64,000 bases of DNA from assembly GCF_047324305.1 (NCBI RefSeq), contig NZ_CP178740.1, positions 3,038,001 to 3,102,000 on the forward strand, read 5' to 3'. The first letter of the stretch is position 1. Each line of letters opens with the position of its first letter. Positions 1-8,675 of this stretch are shown one piece after another. The position numbers and the translations under genes are program-made. The notes under the pieces were generated by a model. The model was not told where the DNA came from. It saw nothing but the letters and a program-made list of their open reading frames with translations, and did not search any database. Source of the stretch: Acerihabitans sp047324305 (GTDB taxonomy: Bacteria; Pseudomonadota; Gammaproteobacteria; Enterobacterales; Enterobacteriaceae).

Positions 1-792
1 TATGCCGCCATTTATGGTCGGCCAAGCATAATGATTCATTTGCTTAATAAAAATATCCGCCCTGACATGACGGATAGGAGGGGGTTTACACCTTTAATGC
101 ATGCCATTGGACAGCATCAGGAAACAATAGTAAAAATATTGATAAGCAATGGCGCCAATGTGAATGCGCAGGATATTTTAGGCACCACGCCTTTGATGTT
201 GGCGGCTCATGCCTCCTGTGAAGATATCATCAAAAGACTTATCGAACACCAGGCCGATGTTTCCCTGACGGATTGTCTAAATCGCACGGCGCTGATGTAT
301 GCCGCCGTCAATGTCAATGACGTCATTTTAGCTACCCTTTCGCGTCAACCCTGCAATATCAATGCCGGCGATATCTATGGTGACACGGCGCTGGCATTTG
401 CTTTGCAGCGCGGCGATGCCGCGATCATTAATGTCTTGTTGGAACGCGGCGCCGACCCCTTTATCAAAAACGCTTTCGGCTATACCAGCCTGATGTATGC
501 GGCGCGCTATGGTGATAGCGACATTGTCAGGTCACTGCTGGACCGGAATCTTAACGTCAATGATATCGGCTGTGATGGCAGGACGGCGCTTAGCATTGCC
601 GCTGCGCGGGGACATGTCGATATTGTCCGGCTGCTGATTGCGCACGGCGCCAACGGCGCAATAGCCGATAGCCATTGCCAGACCGCCATGGATTATGCCC
701 GCTGTTATGGCCATAGGGCGGTGATTAAATTGCTGGCGGCAGGGGCTCCGGAGAGCGCAGGTAGGGAGGAATATTCCGGCTACGAAGCCTGA
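1..792 (+). CDS. Ankyrin-repeat protein, 3' part (5' end outside the window)
   Basis: The frame is open from base 1 and the codons before the first ATG (position 31) already read as ankyrin repeat (Y-A-A-I-Y-G-R), so the gene starts upstream of the window. About seven 33-residue ankyrin repeats follow, each with the G-x-T-P/A-L-M-x-A-A opening helix and a D/N-I-V-x-x-L-L-x-x-G-A-N/D second helix. The last repeat is degenerate and a short Ala/Gly/Glu tail ends the protein. No membrane segment or enzymatic domain is visible in the part present. Ankyrin repeats bind other proteins, so partner and role cannot be read from this piece. It runs convergently into speD, 25 bp away. Base composition is less G+C rich than the neighbours, which may indicate acquisition. 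Such proteins occur both as housekeeping adaptors and as host-directed effectors; the sequence does not decide between them. Confidence 0.85.
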   Translation, partial: YAAIYGRPSIMIHLLNKNIRPDMTDRRGFTPLMHAIGQHQETIVKILISNGANVNAQDILGTTPLMLAAHASCEDIIKRLIEHQADVSLTDCLNRTALMYAAVNVNDVILATLSRQPCNINAGDIYGDTALAFALQRGDAAIINVLLERGADPFIKNAFGYTSLMYAARYGDSDIVRSLLDRNLNVNDIGCDGRTALSIAAARGHVDIVRLLIAHGANGAIADSHCQTAMDYARCYGHRAVIKLLAAGAPESAGREEYSGYEA

Positions 793-817
793 GCCGGTCC
801 GAACACCTACCGGCGGG

Positions 818-1612
818 TCATACCACCGGCAGGTTGCGTCCGTAATAAATTTCCCGCATTTCTTTATACAGCAGGTCCGTGATCTCCTTGCGTTCGCTGG
901 GGCTCAGATCTTCCGGCCTGGCATTGAACAGATAATGCTTTAAATCAAAATCCTTCAGCATCATCTTGGTATGGAAAATATTTTCCTGATAGATATTGAC
1001 GTCCATCATGTGATACTGCGCCTTCATATCTTTCGATAGAAAGTTCTGTATTGAATTGATTTCATGATCAATATAATGTTTTATGCCATTGATATCCCGG
1101 GTAAAGCCTCTCACCCGATAATCCATGGTAACGATATCCGATTCTAATTGATGTATCAGGTAATTGAGCGCCTTCAACGGCGAAATCACGCCACAGGTTG
1201 AAACTTCAATATCGGCGCGGAACGTGCAAAGGCCGCCTTCCGGATGGCTTTCCGGATAGGTATGCACGCAGATATGGCTTTTATCCAGGTGCGCCACCAC
1301 CGATTCCGGCAACGGCCCCGGGTGCTCCGATTTATCGATGCTGAGCGGATCGATAGGATCTTCGCTGACCAAAATGGTGACGCTTGCGCCTTGGGGTTCA
1401 TAGTCCTGCCGCGCGATATGCAGGATGTTGGCGCCGATCATCGCGCAGGTATCGCTCAGGATCTCAGTCAGGCGATTGGCATTATATTGTTCGTCAATGT
1501 AAGCGATATATCCATCACGGTCGTCCGCCGTTTTGGCATAACAAATATCGTAAATACAAAAACCCAGGCTCTTGGTTAAATTATTAAAGCCGTGTAGTTT
1601 TAACTTCTGCAA
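818..1612 (-). CDS. speD: S-adenosylmethionine decarboxylase proenzyme
   Basis: SpeD decarboxylates S-adenosylmethionine, giving the aminopropyl donor for spermidine synthesis in the cytoplasm. At 264 residues it matches the E. coli enzyme's length and is close to collinear with it. The self-cleavage site that creates the pyruvoyl cofactor is present: Lys111-Ser112 in L-D-K-S-H-I-C-V-H-T-Y-P-E. The start codon is TTG, preceded by a G-rich Shine-Dalgarno (GGGGGTGA) about 7 nt upstream; no ATG fits the N-terminus M-Q-K-L-K-L-H-G. It lies 28 bp downstream of speE on the same strand, the usual speE-speD operon that couples the two successive steps. Nothing is odd apart from the weak start codon, which would limit translation. 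Confidence 0.97.
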   Translation of the reverse strand: MQKLKLHGFNNLTKSLGFCIYDICYAKTADDRDGYIAYIDEQYNANRLTEILSDTCAMIGANILHIARQDYEPQGASVTILVSEDPIDPLSIDKSEHPGPLPESVVAHLDKSHICVHTYPESHPEGGLCTFRADIEVSTCGVISPLKALNYLIHQLESDIVTMDYRVRGFTRDINGIKHYIDHEINSIQNFLSKDMKAQYHMMDVNIYQENIFHTKMMLKDFDLKHYLFNARPEDLSPSERKEITDLLYKEMREIYYGRNLPVV

Positions 1613-1640
1613 TTGAGTTCACCCCCTTATGGCTTGCGTC

Positions 1641-2519
1641 TCAGCGTGCTGACGACAAGGCATTGAGTAAATACTGCGGCAGGGCAAAGCTGCCGTGATG
1701 AATAGCTGCATTATAATAGCGGCATTCCAATTTCGCAGCGGAGAAGCGCGCCTTCAGCGTGGCGGCGTCCAGCTGGCGCAGCGCCGGGTCCTGACTGGCC
1801 CAGGCGAAGGTCATCAAACCGCCGTAGTAGGTCGGTATCGCCGCCTGGTAGAAGCTGACATCGCTGAAGTAATGGCTGAGTTTGCGGTGGCTGTGTACCG
1901 CCTCGTCCTGCTGTAAAAAACACACCCCGTTTTGGGCGACAAAAATGCCGCCTTCGTTCAGGCAGCGCGCGCAGCCCTGATAAAAATCAGACGTAAACAG
2001 GCTCGATCCCGGCCCGATAGGATCGGTACAGTCGGAGATGATCACATCAAAGGTGTCGTCGGTGGCGCCGACAAAATTCACGCCGTCGTCGATAACCAGA
2101 TGAAAACGCGGATCGTCGAACGAGCCGGCGTTGTGCCCCGGCAGATATTGCCGGCAGAAGGTGACGACGCCGGCGTCGATTTCCACCATGGTCACGCTTT
2201 CTACGCCGGGGTGCCGGCAGACTTCACGCAGCATGCCGCCGTCGCCGCCGCCGATAATCAGCACCTTGCGGGCGTTGCCGTGGGCGATAAGCGGTACGTG
2301 GGCCATCATTTCGTGATAGATAAATTCATCGCGTTCGGTGGTTTGCACCACGCCGTCCAGCGCCATAACGCGGCCAAACGCGGCGTTGGCGAAAATCACC
2401 AGATCCTGATGCGCGGTTTTTTCCCGGTACAAGATAGCGTCCACGTGAAAATACTGCCCGAAATTATCATGCAGCGTTTCGTACCAGATGTCGTGTTGTG
2501 GCATGTTGGGATGTGACAT
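1641..2519 (-). CDS. speE: Spermidine synthase (putrescine aminopropyltransferase)
   Basis: SpeE transfers the aminopropyl group of decarboxylated S-adenosylmethionine to putrescine, giving spermidine and methylthioadenosine. The protein is 292 residues (E. coli 288). Visible landmarks are the nucleotide-binding G-G-G-D-G-G-M-L-R-E loop near residues 90-99, the acidic V-E-I-D-A-G-V motif, and the D-C-T-D-P-I-G-P catalytic loop near residue 160. The methylthioadenosine released is a substrate of mtnN, also in this window. The chosen start gives M-S-H-P-N; an internal Met six residues in is possible. It is the first gene of the speE-speD operon; yacC lies about 110 bp upstream on the same strand. 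Confidence 0.97.
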   Translation of the reverse strand: MSHPNMPQHDIWYETLHDNFGQYFHVDAILYREKTAHQDLVIFANAAFGRVMALDGVVQTTERDEFIYHEMMAHVPLIAHGNARKVLIIGGGDGGMLREVCRHPGVESVTMVEIDAGVVTFCRQYLPGHNAGSFDDPRFHLVIDDGVNFVGATDDTFDVIISDCTDPIGPGSSLFTSDFYQGCARCLNEGGIFVAQNGVCFLQQDEAVHSHRKLSHYFSDVSFYQAAIPTYYGGLMTFAWASQDPALRQLDAATLKARFSAAKLECRYYNAAIHHGSFALPQYLLNALSSAR

Positions 2520-2628
2520 GTTGAGCTAACCCTCGGCGAAAACCGCCATGAGAAAACGGCGCAACATAATAGCTAACTCCGCCCCACCTTGCACGGATGA
2601 TTTTCACACAAACAGGATTTAAAACTCT

Positions 2629-2976
2629 TTATTTTGCGTAGGCGAGCAAACTAAGGGAATTTGTCGCCAGGCTTTCGCATTTCTTCGGCGTGGGAATGGC
2701 GATGCCGCTAAGATCGCGATAGCTGTCTTCTCCCAGGGCGCGCATGTCGAAACTGGCATAGTTGCTGAGGTCCCAACGGTTTTGTTGGGCAAAAATCAGG
2801 ATGGCACGCCGGATTTGTTCATTGGGCATGTCGGTATAACCACAGTTGTTCTTCAGATAAACAAACACGGCGGTTAAATCGGCCATGTCTTCGGCTTCGG
2901 GTTCGGATAAGGCTTGTGACGCGGTTGAAAAACCCAGCAGCCCGAGCAACAGCGTCACCAATAGGGTGTATTTCAT
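2629..2976 (-). CDS. yacC: Periplasmic YacC, PulS/OutS-like small protein
   Basis: A 115-residue protein with a clear Sec signal peptide: M-K-Y-T, a Leu-rich hydrophobic stretch to about residue 20, and a predicted cut near A-S-Q-A. The mature part closely follows E. coli YacC, including A-E-D-M-A-D-L-T-A-V-F-V and the C-terminal S-L-S-L-L-A-Y. Two cysteines in the mature chain could form a disulfide. YacC belongs to the PulS/OutS pilotin-like family, whose better-known members escort type II secretion outer-membrane secretins. No secretin is encoded here, so the role is unknown. It sits upstream of speE in the same direction, as in E. coli, but the next gene is hpt because cueO and gcd are absent. 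Confidence 0.9.
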   Translation of the reverse strand: MKYTLLVTLLLGLLGFSTASQALSEPEAEDMADLTAVFVYLKNNCGYTDMPNEQIRRAILIFAQQNRWDLSNYASFDMRALGEDSYRDLSGIAIPTPKKCESLATNSLSLLAYAK

Positions 2977-3231
2977 GTGAAAACCTGAATCATTCGTTAT
3001 AGGTTGACGTTATCATATTTAATGATTTTCGCCCTAAGTTTTATTCTGCAGCCGCATTTTTGGCGGTGAAAACCGCTTGATGAAAGTATGGAGCAAACCT
3101 GGCGGATTGTCCCGCGCGCGGTGGGTAAAACCGCTAAGATTGCTGATACGCGCGGTGGGCTTGAGCGGGAAGGGCGGGCACGAAGAGCCGTGCAAACCTT
3201 GTGTCCGCGCATCGCATGCGCCTGGCGGTTA

Positions 3232-3240
3232 TGCTAAAAT
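3232..3240 (+). promoter_or_regulatory. Extended -10 promoter element candidate for hpt
   Basis: TGCTAAAAT fits an extended -10 (TG-n-TAAAAT) 36 bp before the hpt ATG. No convincing -35 hexamer lies 16-18 bp upstream, as is common for extended -10 promoters. In the rest of the 300-bp gap between yacC and hpt (2977-3276) I see no gene and no clear terminator. Confidence 0.4.
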
Positions 3241-3276
3241 TCGCCTCTTTTCAACTTTCTGTAATGTGATCCCGCT

Positions 3277-3810
3277 ATGAAACACACCGTGGACGTCATG
3301 ATTTCCGCCGGGGAAATCGCTGACCGGGTCGCGCAGCTTGGCCATGATATCAGCCTGCATTACCGCGACAGCGGCAGTGAGATGGTCCTGGTCGGCCTGT
3401 TGCGCGGCTCTTTTATGTTTATGGCCGACCTTTGCCGCGCCGTGACGGTGCCGCATGAAGTGGATTTCATGACCGCCTCCAGCTATGGCAGCGGCATGAG
3501 CAGCACGCGCGACGTTAAGATTTTGAAGGATCTTGATGAGGATATCCGCGGCAAGGATGTGCTGATCGTGGAAGATATCATTGATTCCGGCAACACGCTA
3601 AGTAAAGTGCGCGAGATCCTGCAACTGCGCCAGCCGAAATCCCTGGCTATCTGCACCTTGCTTGATAAGCCGGATCGCCGCGAGGTGCAGGTGCCGGTGG
3701 AGTGGGTGGGCTTTGCCATCCCCGACGAGTTCGTGGTGGGATACGGTATCGATTACGCGCAGCGCTACCGGCATTTGCCTTTTGTCGGCAAGGTCGTGCG
3801 TCAGGATTGA
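3277..3810 (+). CDS. hpt: Hypoxanthine phosphoribosyltransferase
   Basis: Hpt salvages hypoxanthine (and guanine weakly) with PRPP to give IMP/GMP in the cytosol. The protein has 177 residues (E. coli 178). The PRPP-binding signature is E-D-I-I-D-S-G-N-T at residues 99-107, within V-L-I-V-E-D-I-I-D-S-G-N-T-L. The V-G-L-L-R-G-S-F loop near residue 40 binds pyrophosphate. The C-terminal part has the D-E-F-V-V-G-Y-G-I-D-Y segment that contacts the purine. It is convergent with can. In E. coli, gcd lies upstream of hpt; here yacC is the upstream neighbour. Confidence 0.97.
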   Translation: MKHTVDVMISAGEIADRVAQLGHDISLHYRDSGSEMVLVGLLRGSFMFMADLCRAVTVPHEVDFMTASSYGSGMSSTRDVKILKDLDEDIRGKDVLIVEDIIDSGNTLSKVREILQLRQPKSLAICTLLDKPDRREVQVPVEWVGFAIPDEFVVGYGIDYAQRYRHLPFVGKVVRQD

Positions 3811-3836
3811 CCGCCAGGCGGCGGTCCTTGGCGGTC
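3809..3836. terminator. Hairpin between convergent hpt and can
   Basis: GACCGCCA (3809-3816) and TGGCGGTC (3829-3836) form a perfect 8-bp stem beginning at the hpt stop codon. No T-tract follows on either strand, so intrinsic termination is uncertain. Confidence 0.3.
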
Positions 3837-3861
3837 TCAGGGATGACGCACGGGTAGCCGG

Positions 3862-4518
3862 CTATTTGCCGTGCTGTTGCAAAAGCGTGGCGATGCCCTG
3901 GCGGTAGCGCTGTTCCAGCGTCTCCCGGCTGGTGGCGGAGACGTCCATATTACGCAGCAGGCCGTCGTGTATGCTGTATACCCAGCCGTGCAGCTGCACC
4001 TTCTGGCCACGTTTCCAGGCCGAGCGCATAATGGTGGAGTGCCCCAGGTTGTAGACCTGCTCGATAACGTTGATTTCACATAAGGTGTTGAGGCGATCCT
4101 CGGGATGAAGCTCCCCCAGCATTGAGCTATGCTTGTACCACAAATCGCGGATATGCAGCAGCCAGTTGTCGATCAATCCCAGTTCCGGATTGTCGATGGC
4201 GGCCTGTACGCCGCCGCATCCGTAATGGCCGCAGATAATAATATGCTCGACTTCCAGTACGTCCACGGCGTACTGCACCACCGACAGGCAGTTGAGATCG
4301 GTATGGATAACCAGGTTGGCCACGTTGCGGTGCACAAACAGCTCCCCCGGCTCCAGACCGGTCAGCCTCTCCGCCGGCACCCGGCTATCGGAACAGCCTA
4401 TCCAAAGGAATCGCGGCTTCTGGGCCAGCGCCAGACGCTCGAAGAAACCCGGGTCTTCTTCTTTGAGATGCTTAGACCAGGTTTGGTTGTTGCTGATAAG
4501 GTCCGTGATGTCTTTCAT
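3862..4518 (-). CDS. can: Beta-class carbonic anhydrase
   Basis: Can interconverts CO2 and bicarbonate, supplying bicarbonate for carboxylases in the cytosol. The protein has 218 residues (E. coli Can 220). The zinc ligands and the Asp/Arg dyad of the type II beta class are visible: Cys42 and Asp44 in W-I-G-C-S-D-S-R-V-P-A-E, and His98 and Cys101 in C-G-H-Y-G-C-G-G. It is convergent with hpt and divergent from yadG across about 110 bp that must hold both promoters. It is adjacent to the yadGH exporter, as in E. coli. Confidence 0.97.
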   Translation of the reverse strand: MKDITDLISNNQTWSKHLKEEDPGFFERLALAQKPRFLWIGCSDSRVPAERLTGLEPGELFVHRNVANLVIHTDLNCLSVVQYAVDVLEVEHIIICGHYGCGGVQAAIDNPELGLIDNWLLHIRDLWYKHSSMLGELHPEDRLNTLCEINVIEQVYNLGHSTIMRSAWKRGQKVQLHGWVYSIHDGLLRNMDVSATSRETLEQRYRQGIATLLQQHGK

Positions 4519-4627
4519 TGTGGTTTTTAGCCCGTAACGACGTAGTGCGATGCGTTAATATAGGTCAACCGTGCGTTTTTTTAAATCAGTTCGTCACATC
4601 CATTGAGAATAAGGTAAGTCGTTATCT

Positions 4628-5563
4628 ATGACATATGCATTGGAGTTGGAGAAGTTGACCAAGACCTACGCAGGAGGCGTACAGGCGCTAAAAGGGATAG
4701 ACCTTAATGTGGAAGCGGGGGACTTTTATGCGTTGCTGGGACCCAATGGCGCGGGTAAGTCCACCACCATCGGCATCATCAGCGCGCTGGTCAATAAAAC
4801 CTCCGGCAAGGCGCGCGTATTCGGCTACGACATCGATAAAGATATTGTGAATGCCAAACGCCAGCTGGGCCTGGTACCGCAGGAATTTAATTTTAATCCG
4901 TTTGAAACCGTCTGGCAGATTGTGGTTCACCAGGCCGGTTATTACGGCGTGGAACGCAAAGTGGCGGAGAAGCGCGCCGAGAAGTACCTCAACCAGCTGG
5001 ATTTATGGACCAAGCGCGACGAGCGCGCGCGCATGCTTTCCGGCGGGATGAAACGCCGCCTGATGATCGCCCGCGCCCTGATGCACGAGCCTAAGCTGCT
5101 CATCCTCGATGAACCCACCGCCGGCGTGGATATCGAGCTCAGACGTTCGATGTGGGGTTTCCTGCGCGATTTGAACGGCAGCGGCACCACCATCATCCTG
5201 ACCACCCATTATCTGGAAGAAGCGGAAATGCTGTGTCGCAATATCGGCATTATCCAGAGCGGCGAACTGGTGGAAAATACGTCTATGCGGCTGCTGCTGT
5301 CCAAGCTGAAATCAGAAACCTTTATTCTCGATCTGGCGGCCAAGAGCCCGTTGCCGCAATTACAGGGGTATCGCCATCAGCTGCTGGACACCAGCACCCT
5401 GGAAGTGGAGGTGATGCGGGAACAGGGGCTGAACAGTTTGTTCGGCCAGCTCAGCTCCCAGGGGGTGCAGGTGTTGAGTATGCGTAATAAAGCCAACCGG
5501 CTGGAAGAGCTGTTTGTCACGCTGGTAAAAGACGACCGGGCCAGCAGGAGGGCCAAATTATGA
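4628..5563 (+). CDS. yadG: ABC transporter ATP-binding protein YadG
   Basis: ATPase subunit of a two-gene ABC-2 type exporter. At 311 residues it carries Walker A G-P-N-G-A-G-K-S-T (38-46), the ABC signature L-S-G-G-M-K-R-R (137-144), Walker B L-L-I-L-D-E-P (157-163) and a switch histidine in L-T-T-H-Y-L-E-E. The C-terminal 90 residues are the family-specific tail. Its TGA overlaps the ATG of yadH by four bases (ATGA), so the two are translationally coupled. The substrate is not established for E. coli YadGH and nothing here adds to that. Confidence 0.95.
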   Translation: MTYALELEKLTKTYAGGVQALKGIDLNVEAGDFYALLGPNGAGKSTTIGIISALVNKTSGKARVFGYDIDKDIVNAKRQLGLVPQEFNFNPFETVWQIVVHQAGYYGVERKVAEKRAEKYLNQLDLWTKRDERARMLSGGMKRRLMIARALMHEPKLLILDEPTAGVDIELRRSMWGFLRDLNGSGTTIILTTHYLEEAEMLCRNIGIIQSGELVENTSMRLLLSKLKSETFILDLAAKSPLPQLQGYRHQLLDTSTLEVEVMREQGLNSLFGQLSSQGVQVLSMRNKANRLEELFVTLVKDDRASRRAKL

Positions 5564-6330
5564 TGCATCTTTATTGGATCGCCTTAAAGAGTATCTGGCG
5601 TAAGGAAATAAACCGCTTCGGCCGGATCTGGATCCAGACGCTGGTGCCGCCGGTGATTACCATGGCATTGTATTTTATTATTTTCGGCAATCTTATCGGA
5701 TCGCGCATCGGCGAAATGCATGGCTTTTCGTATATGCAATTTATCGTGCCGGGCCTGATTATGATGGCGGTGATTACCAATGCCTATACCAATGTCGCCT
5801 CCTCGTTCTTCAGCGCCAAGTTCCAGCGCAATATCGAGGAACTGCTGGTGGCGCCGGTGCCCACCCATATCATCATCGCCGGCTATGTGGGCGGCGGGGT
5901 GGCGCGCGGTATTTGCGTCGGCATTTTGGTTACCGCGATTTCGTTGTTTTTCGTGCCTTTCCATGTGCATTCATGGTGGGTGGTGGCGGTGACGCTTATT
6001 TTGACGGCGGTGCTGTTCTCGCTGGCCGGCCTGCTGAACGCGGTGTTTGCCAAAAGCTTTGACGATATCAGCCTGATCCCGACCTTTGTGCTGACGCCGC
6101 TGACCTACCTGGGCGGGGTGTTTTATTCCCTGACGCTGTTGCCGCCCATATGGCAGGCCATATCCAAGCTCAACCCCGTCGTCTATATGATAAGCGGCTT
6201 TCGTTTCGGTTTTCTGGGCATCAGCGACGTGCCGCTGGCGTTTACGCTGTCGGTGCTGGTGGTGTTTATCGTGGTGTTTTATGCCTGGTGCTGGTATTTG
6301 ATCCAGCGCGGCAGCGGGCTGCGGACATAG
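5560..6330 (+). CDS. yadH: ABC-2 type transporter permease YadH
   Basis: Integral inner-membrane partner of YadG. The 256-residue protein has the ABC2_membrane layout of about six hydrophobic segments, starting with an N-terminal amphipathic stretch (S-I-W-R-K-E-I-N-R-F) and a first membrane span near residue 25. The conserved P-T-F-V-L-T-P-L-T-Y-L-G-G-V-F-Y-S segment near residue 190 is characteristic of the family. Start and coupling are set by the 4-bp overlap with yadG. In E. coli yadI and yadE follow; here panD is directly downstream in convergent orientation. Confidence 0.95.
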   Translation: MMHLYWIALKSIWRKEINRFGRIWIQTLVPPVITMALYFIIFGNLIGSRIGEMHGFSYMQFIVPGLIMMAVITNAYTNVASSFFSAKFQRNIEELLVAPVPTHIIIAGYVGGGVARGICVGILVTAISLFFVPFHVHSWWVVAVTLILTAVLFSLAGLLNAVFAKSFDDISLIPTFVLTPLTYLGGVFYSLTLLPPIWQAISKLNPVVYMISGFRFGFLGISDVPLAFTLSVLVVFIVVFYAWCWYLIQRGSGLRT

Positions 6331-6339
6331 GTAAAGGAC

Positions 6340-6371
6340 GGCGGCGCATTTTTGCCAGAGGATGCGCCGCC
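6340..6371. terminator. Hairpin between convergent yadH and panD
   Basis: GGCGGCGCAT (6340-6349) pairs perfectly with ATGCGCCGCC (6362-6371) around a 12-nt loop containing TTTT. Position between two convergent stop codons suggests a bidirectional terminator, but there is no T-tract after the stem on either strand. Confidence 0.4.
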
Positions 6372-6379
6372 GGGCGGCG

Positions 6380-6760
6380 TCAGGCCACCTGTACCGGTAC
6401 CGCCTTGGCGGTGCGTTTCAGCTGGTTCTGGTCGTCGAAATAGGCCACCAGAGGCCGATGGCCGCGCGCCTCTTCATCCGGCATCTGCACGTAGGCGCAA
6501 ATGATCAGCAAATCGCCGACGCAGGCGCAGCGGGCGGCCGCGCCGTTGACGGAAATAATGCGCGAGCCGCGCTCGGCGGCGATGGCGTAGGTGGAAAACC
6601 GCTGGCCGTTGTCGACGTTGTAGATATCGATAGCCTCATACTCCAGGATACCCGCCGCTTCCAGAAAGTCCTGATCGATGGCGCAGGAGCCTTCATAGTG
6701 CAAATCCGCCTGGGTCACGTGGACCCGGTGCAGCTTACCTCTTAGCATGGTGCGTTGCAT
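6380..6760 (-). CDS. panD: Aspartate 1-decarboxylase proenzyme
   Basis: PanD makes beta-alanine from aspartate for pantothenate synthesis. It self-processes between Gly24 and Ser25 (H-Y-E-G-S-C-A-I-D) to form the pyruvoyl cofactor, and that site is present. I chose the ATG giving M-Q-R-T-M-L-R-G-K-L-H-R because it yields 126 residues, the E. coli length, and has an AAAGG ribosome site 8 nt upstream. A longer in-frame ORF to 6805 adds 15 residues without family similarity. It lies downstream of panC on the same strand, separated by about 117 bp. Confidence 0.96.
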   Translation of the reverse strand: MQRTMLRGKLHRVHVTQADLHYEGSCAIDQDFLEAAGILEYEAIDIYNVDNGQRFSTYAIAAERGSRIISVNGAAARCACVGDLLIICAYVQMPDEEARGHRPLVAYFDDQNQLKRTAKAVPVQVA

Positions 6761-6877
6761 AACGTTAAACCTTTGTACTTTCCCCGCCGGGGAGTGAAAA
6801 CGCAAAATCGCCTTGGGACATCCACGCCAGTATTGACGATAGCCTCCTGGCTGTCCACAGGCCTGAGTGCTGCCCCA

Positions 6878-7732
6878 TTACAACGTTAAATCCACCTGGG
6901 CGTTGTCAATTAAACGCGCCTTGCCCAGCCAGGCGGAAAACAGCACCACCGCGCGCGCGCTGTCCACCGTGAGCGGCTGCAAGGTATCGGCGTCGCGAAT
7001 ATCCAGGGCATCCGGCTGCAGGCCGGCGTGGCGCAGCCGTTCCGCCGCCTGTTGCAGCAGGGTATCGGTTTGGCGTTCGCCGTTTTTCATCTGCCCGATA
7101 AGCTGTTCCAGCACGCTGTGCAACCGGGGCGCTATCTGGCGCTCCCCGGCGGTGAGATAGCCGTTGCGCGAGCTTAGCGCCAGGCCGTCGGCGGCGCGCA
7201 CCGTCGGTACGCCGACTATCTCGATGTCATAGCCCATATCCTTCACCATTTGGCGTATCAGCGCCAGCTGCTGGTAATCCTTCTGGCCGAAACAGGCGAT
7301 ATCCGGCTGCACCAGGTTAAACAGCTTACTGACAATGGTGGCTACGCCGCGGAAATGGCCCGGGCGGATGGCGCCTTCCAGAATAGCGGAAAAACGCGGC
7401 ACATCCACAAACGTCTGGCTGGCGAGTCCGTCCGGATAAATCACCGCCGCCGCCGGCGCAAACACCGTATCAACGCCGCGCCGGGTCAGCTTTTCGCAAT
7501 CTTCCTGCAGCGTGCGCGGGTACGCCGTGAGATCTTCGGGGCGATCGAATTGCATCGGATTGACGAAGATACTGACGATAACAATATCGGCACGGGCGCG
7601 GGCTTCATCCACCAGGGACATATGCCCATCGTGCAGATTCCCCATGGTCGGCACCAACGCAATACGTTTACCTTCCTGCCGCCACTGCTTAACAGCCTGA
7701 CGCAGTTTCGGCGGGGTTTCGATAATCAACAC
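6878..7732 (-). CDS. panC: Pantothenate synthetase (pantoate-beta-alanine ligase)
   Basis: PanC condenses pantoate with beta-alanine using ATP, the last step of pantothenate synthesis. The protein is 284 residues (E. coli 283). The HIGH-type nucleotide-binding motif P-T-M-G-N-L-H-D-G-H spans residues 28-37, and the F-V-N-P-M-Q-F pantoate-binding segment follows near residue 57. The start codon is GTG with AGGAG about 6 nt upstream; the resulting N-terminus M-L-I-I-E-T matches the family. It sits 15 bp downstream of panB, forming a panB-panC unit. Confidence 0.97.
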   Translation of the reverse strand: MLIIETPPKLRQAVKQWRQEGKRIALVPTMGNLHDGHMSLVDEARARADIVIVSIFVNPMQFDRPEDLTAYPRTLQEDCEKLTRRGVDTVFAPAAAVIYPDGLASQTFVDVPRFSAILEGAIRPGHFRGVATIVSKLFNLVQPDIACFGQKDYQQLALIRQMVKDMGYDIEIVGVPTVRAADGLALSSRNGYLTAGERQIAPRLHSVLEQLIGQMKNGERQTDTLLQQAAERLRHAGLQPDALDIRDADTLQPLTVDSARAVVLFSAWLGKARLIDNAQVDLTL

Positions 7733-7747
7733 GCCTATCTCCTGTCG

Positions 7748-8542
7748 TTATTGAAAACTGTGTTCCAGGCCGGGGAAAATACCCTGCTCGACCTCTTCGA
7801 TATATAAACGCACCGCCGGGCGGATATCACCTGCCTGGGCCAGGAAATTCTTGACGAATTTTGGCGTCCCTTGGCCGGTAATGCCCAACGCGTCCTGCAT
7901 CACCAGGATTTGCCCGTCGGTGACATTGCCCGCGCCGATGCCGATCACCGGTATGGCCAGCGCCTCGGTGACCCGCTGCGCGAGCGCCACGGGCACGCAT
8001 TCCAGCACCAGCAACTGCGCGCCGGCCTGCTCAAGCGTCAGCGCGTCCTGTAATAACCGTTCCGCGCTGTCGCTGTCGCGGCCCTGCACTTTATACCCGC
8101 CGAAGATATTCACCGATTGCGGCGTCAGTCCCAGGTGGCCGCACACCGGCACCGCCCGTTCGGTCAAACCGCGCACGGCGTCGGCCAGCCAGCCGCCGCC
8201 CTCCAGCTTGACCATATTGGCGCCGGCACGCATCAGCACGGCGGCGCTGTCAAAGGCCTGCGCCGCCGTCGCATAGGACATGAACGGCAAATCCGCGAGC
8301 AGCAAGCACTGGGGCGCGCCGCGGCGCACGCACCGGGTATGGTAGGCAATCTCTTCCACCGTCACCGGCAGCGTGGAAGTCTGGCCCTGCATGGTCATGC
8401 CCAGAGAGTCGCCCACCAGCATTACCTGAATGCCTTCTTGCTCAAACAGGCGGGCAAAGCTGGCGTCATAGGCGGTCAGGGTGGCGAACTTGCGTTGCTG
8501 TTGTTTCCAGGCGCGCAGATGCGAAATGGTGGTCGGTTTCAT
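7748..8542 (-). CDS. panB: 3-methyl-2-oxobutanoate hydroxymethyltransferase
   Basis: PanB adds a hydroxymethyl group from methylene-tetrahydrofolate to 2-oxoisovalerate, the first committed step to pantoate. The 264-residue protein has the metal-binding L-V-G-D-S-L-G-M segment, the P-V-T-V-E-E-I-A-Y-H-T motif, the L-E-C-V-P motif and the G-I-G-A-G-N-V-T-D-G-Q phosphate-type loop. Two ATGs are adjacent; I chose the second (8542) because GAGG is 5 nt before it and it gives the family N-terminus M-K-P-T-T-I-S. The first (8545) would add one Met. folK lies upstream on the same strand across a 133-bp gap in which I see no gene. Confidence 0.96.
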   Translation of the reverse strand: MKPTTISHLRAWKQQQRKFATLTAYDASFARLFEQEGIQVMLVGDSLGMTMQGQTSTLPVTVEEIAYHTRCVRRGAPQCLLLADLPFMSYATAAQAFDSAAVLMRAGANMVKLEGGGWLADAVRGLTERAVPVCGHLGLTPQSVNIFGGYKVQGRDSDSAERLLQDALTLEQAGAQLLVLECVPVALAQRVTEALAIPVIGIGAGNVTDGQILVMQDALGITGQGTPKFVKNFLAQAGDIRPAVRLYIEEVEQGIFPGLEHSFQ

Positions 8543-8675
8543 CATAACCTCGGTCAGGCCGGTAACGCATAATTGAAATGAAGTGGCGCGTTATTCTAAA
8601 TGAAGGCGGGGACAGGAGATAGTATTGTCTGAGCAAAACGTGCGGCAATGGAGGGGATGCGCGGAGAAGGGGAGC

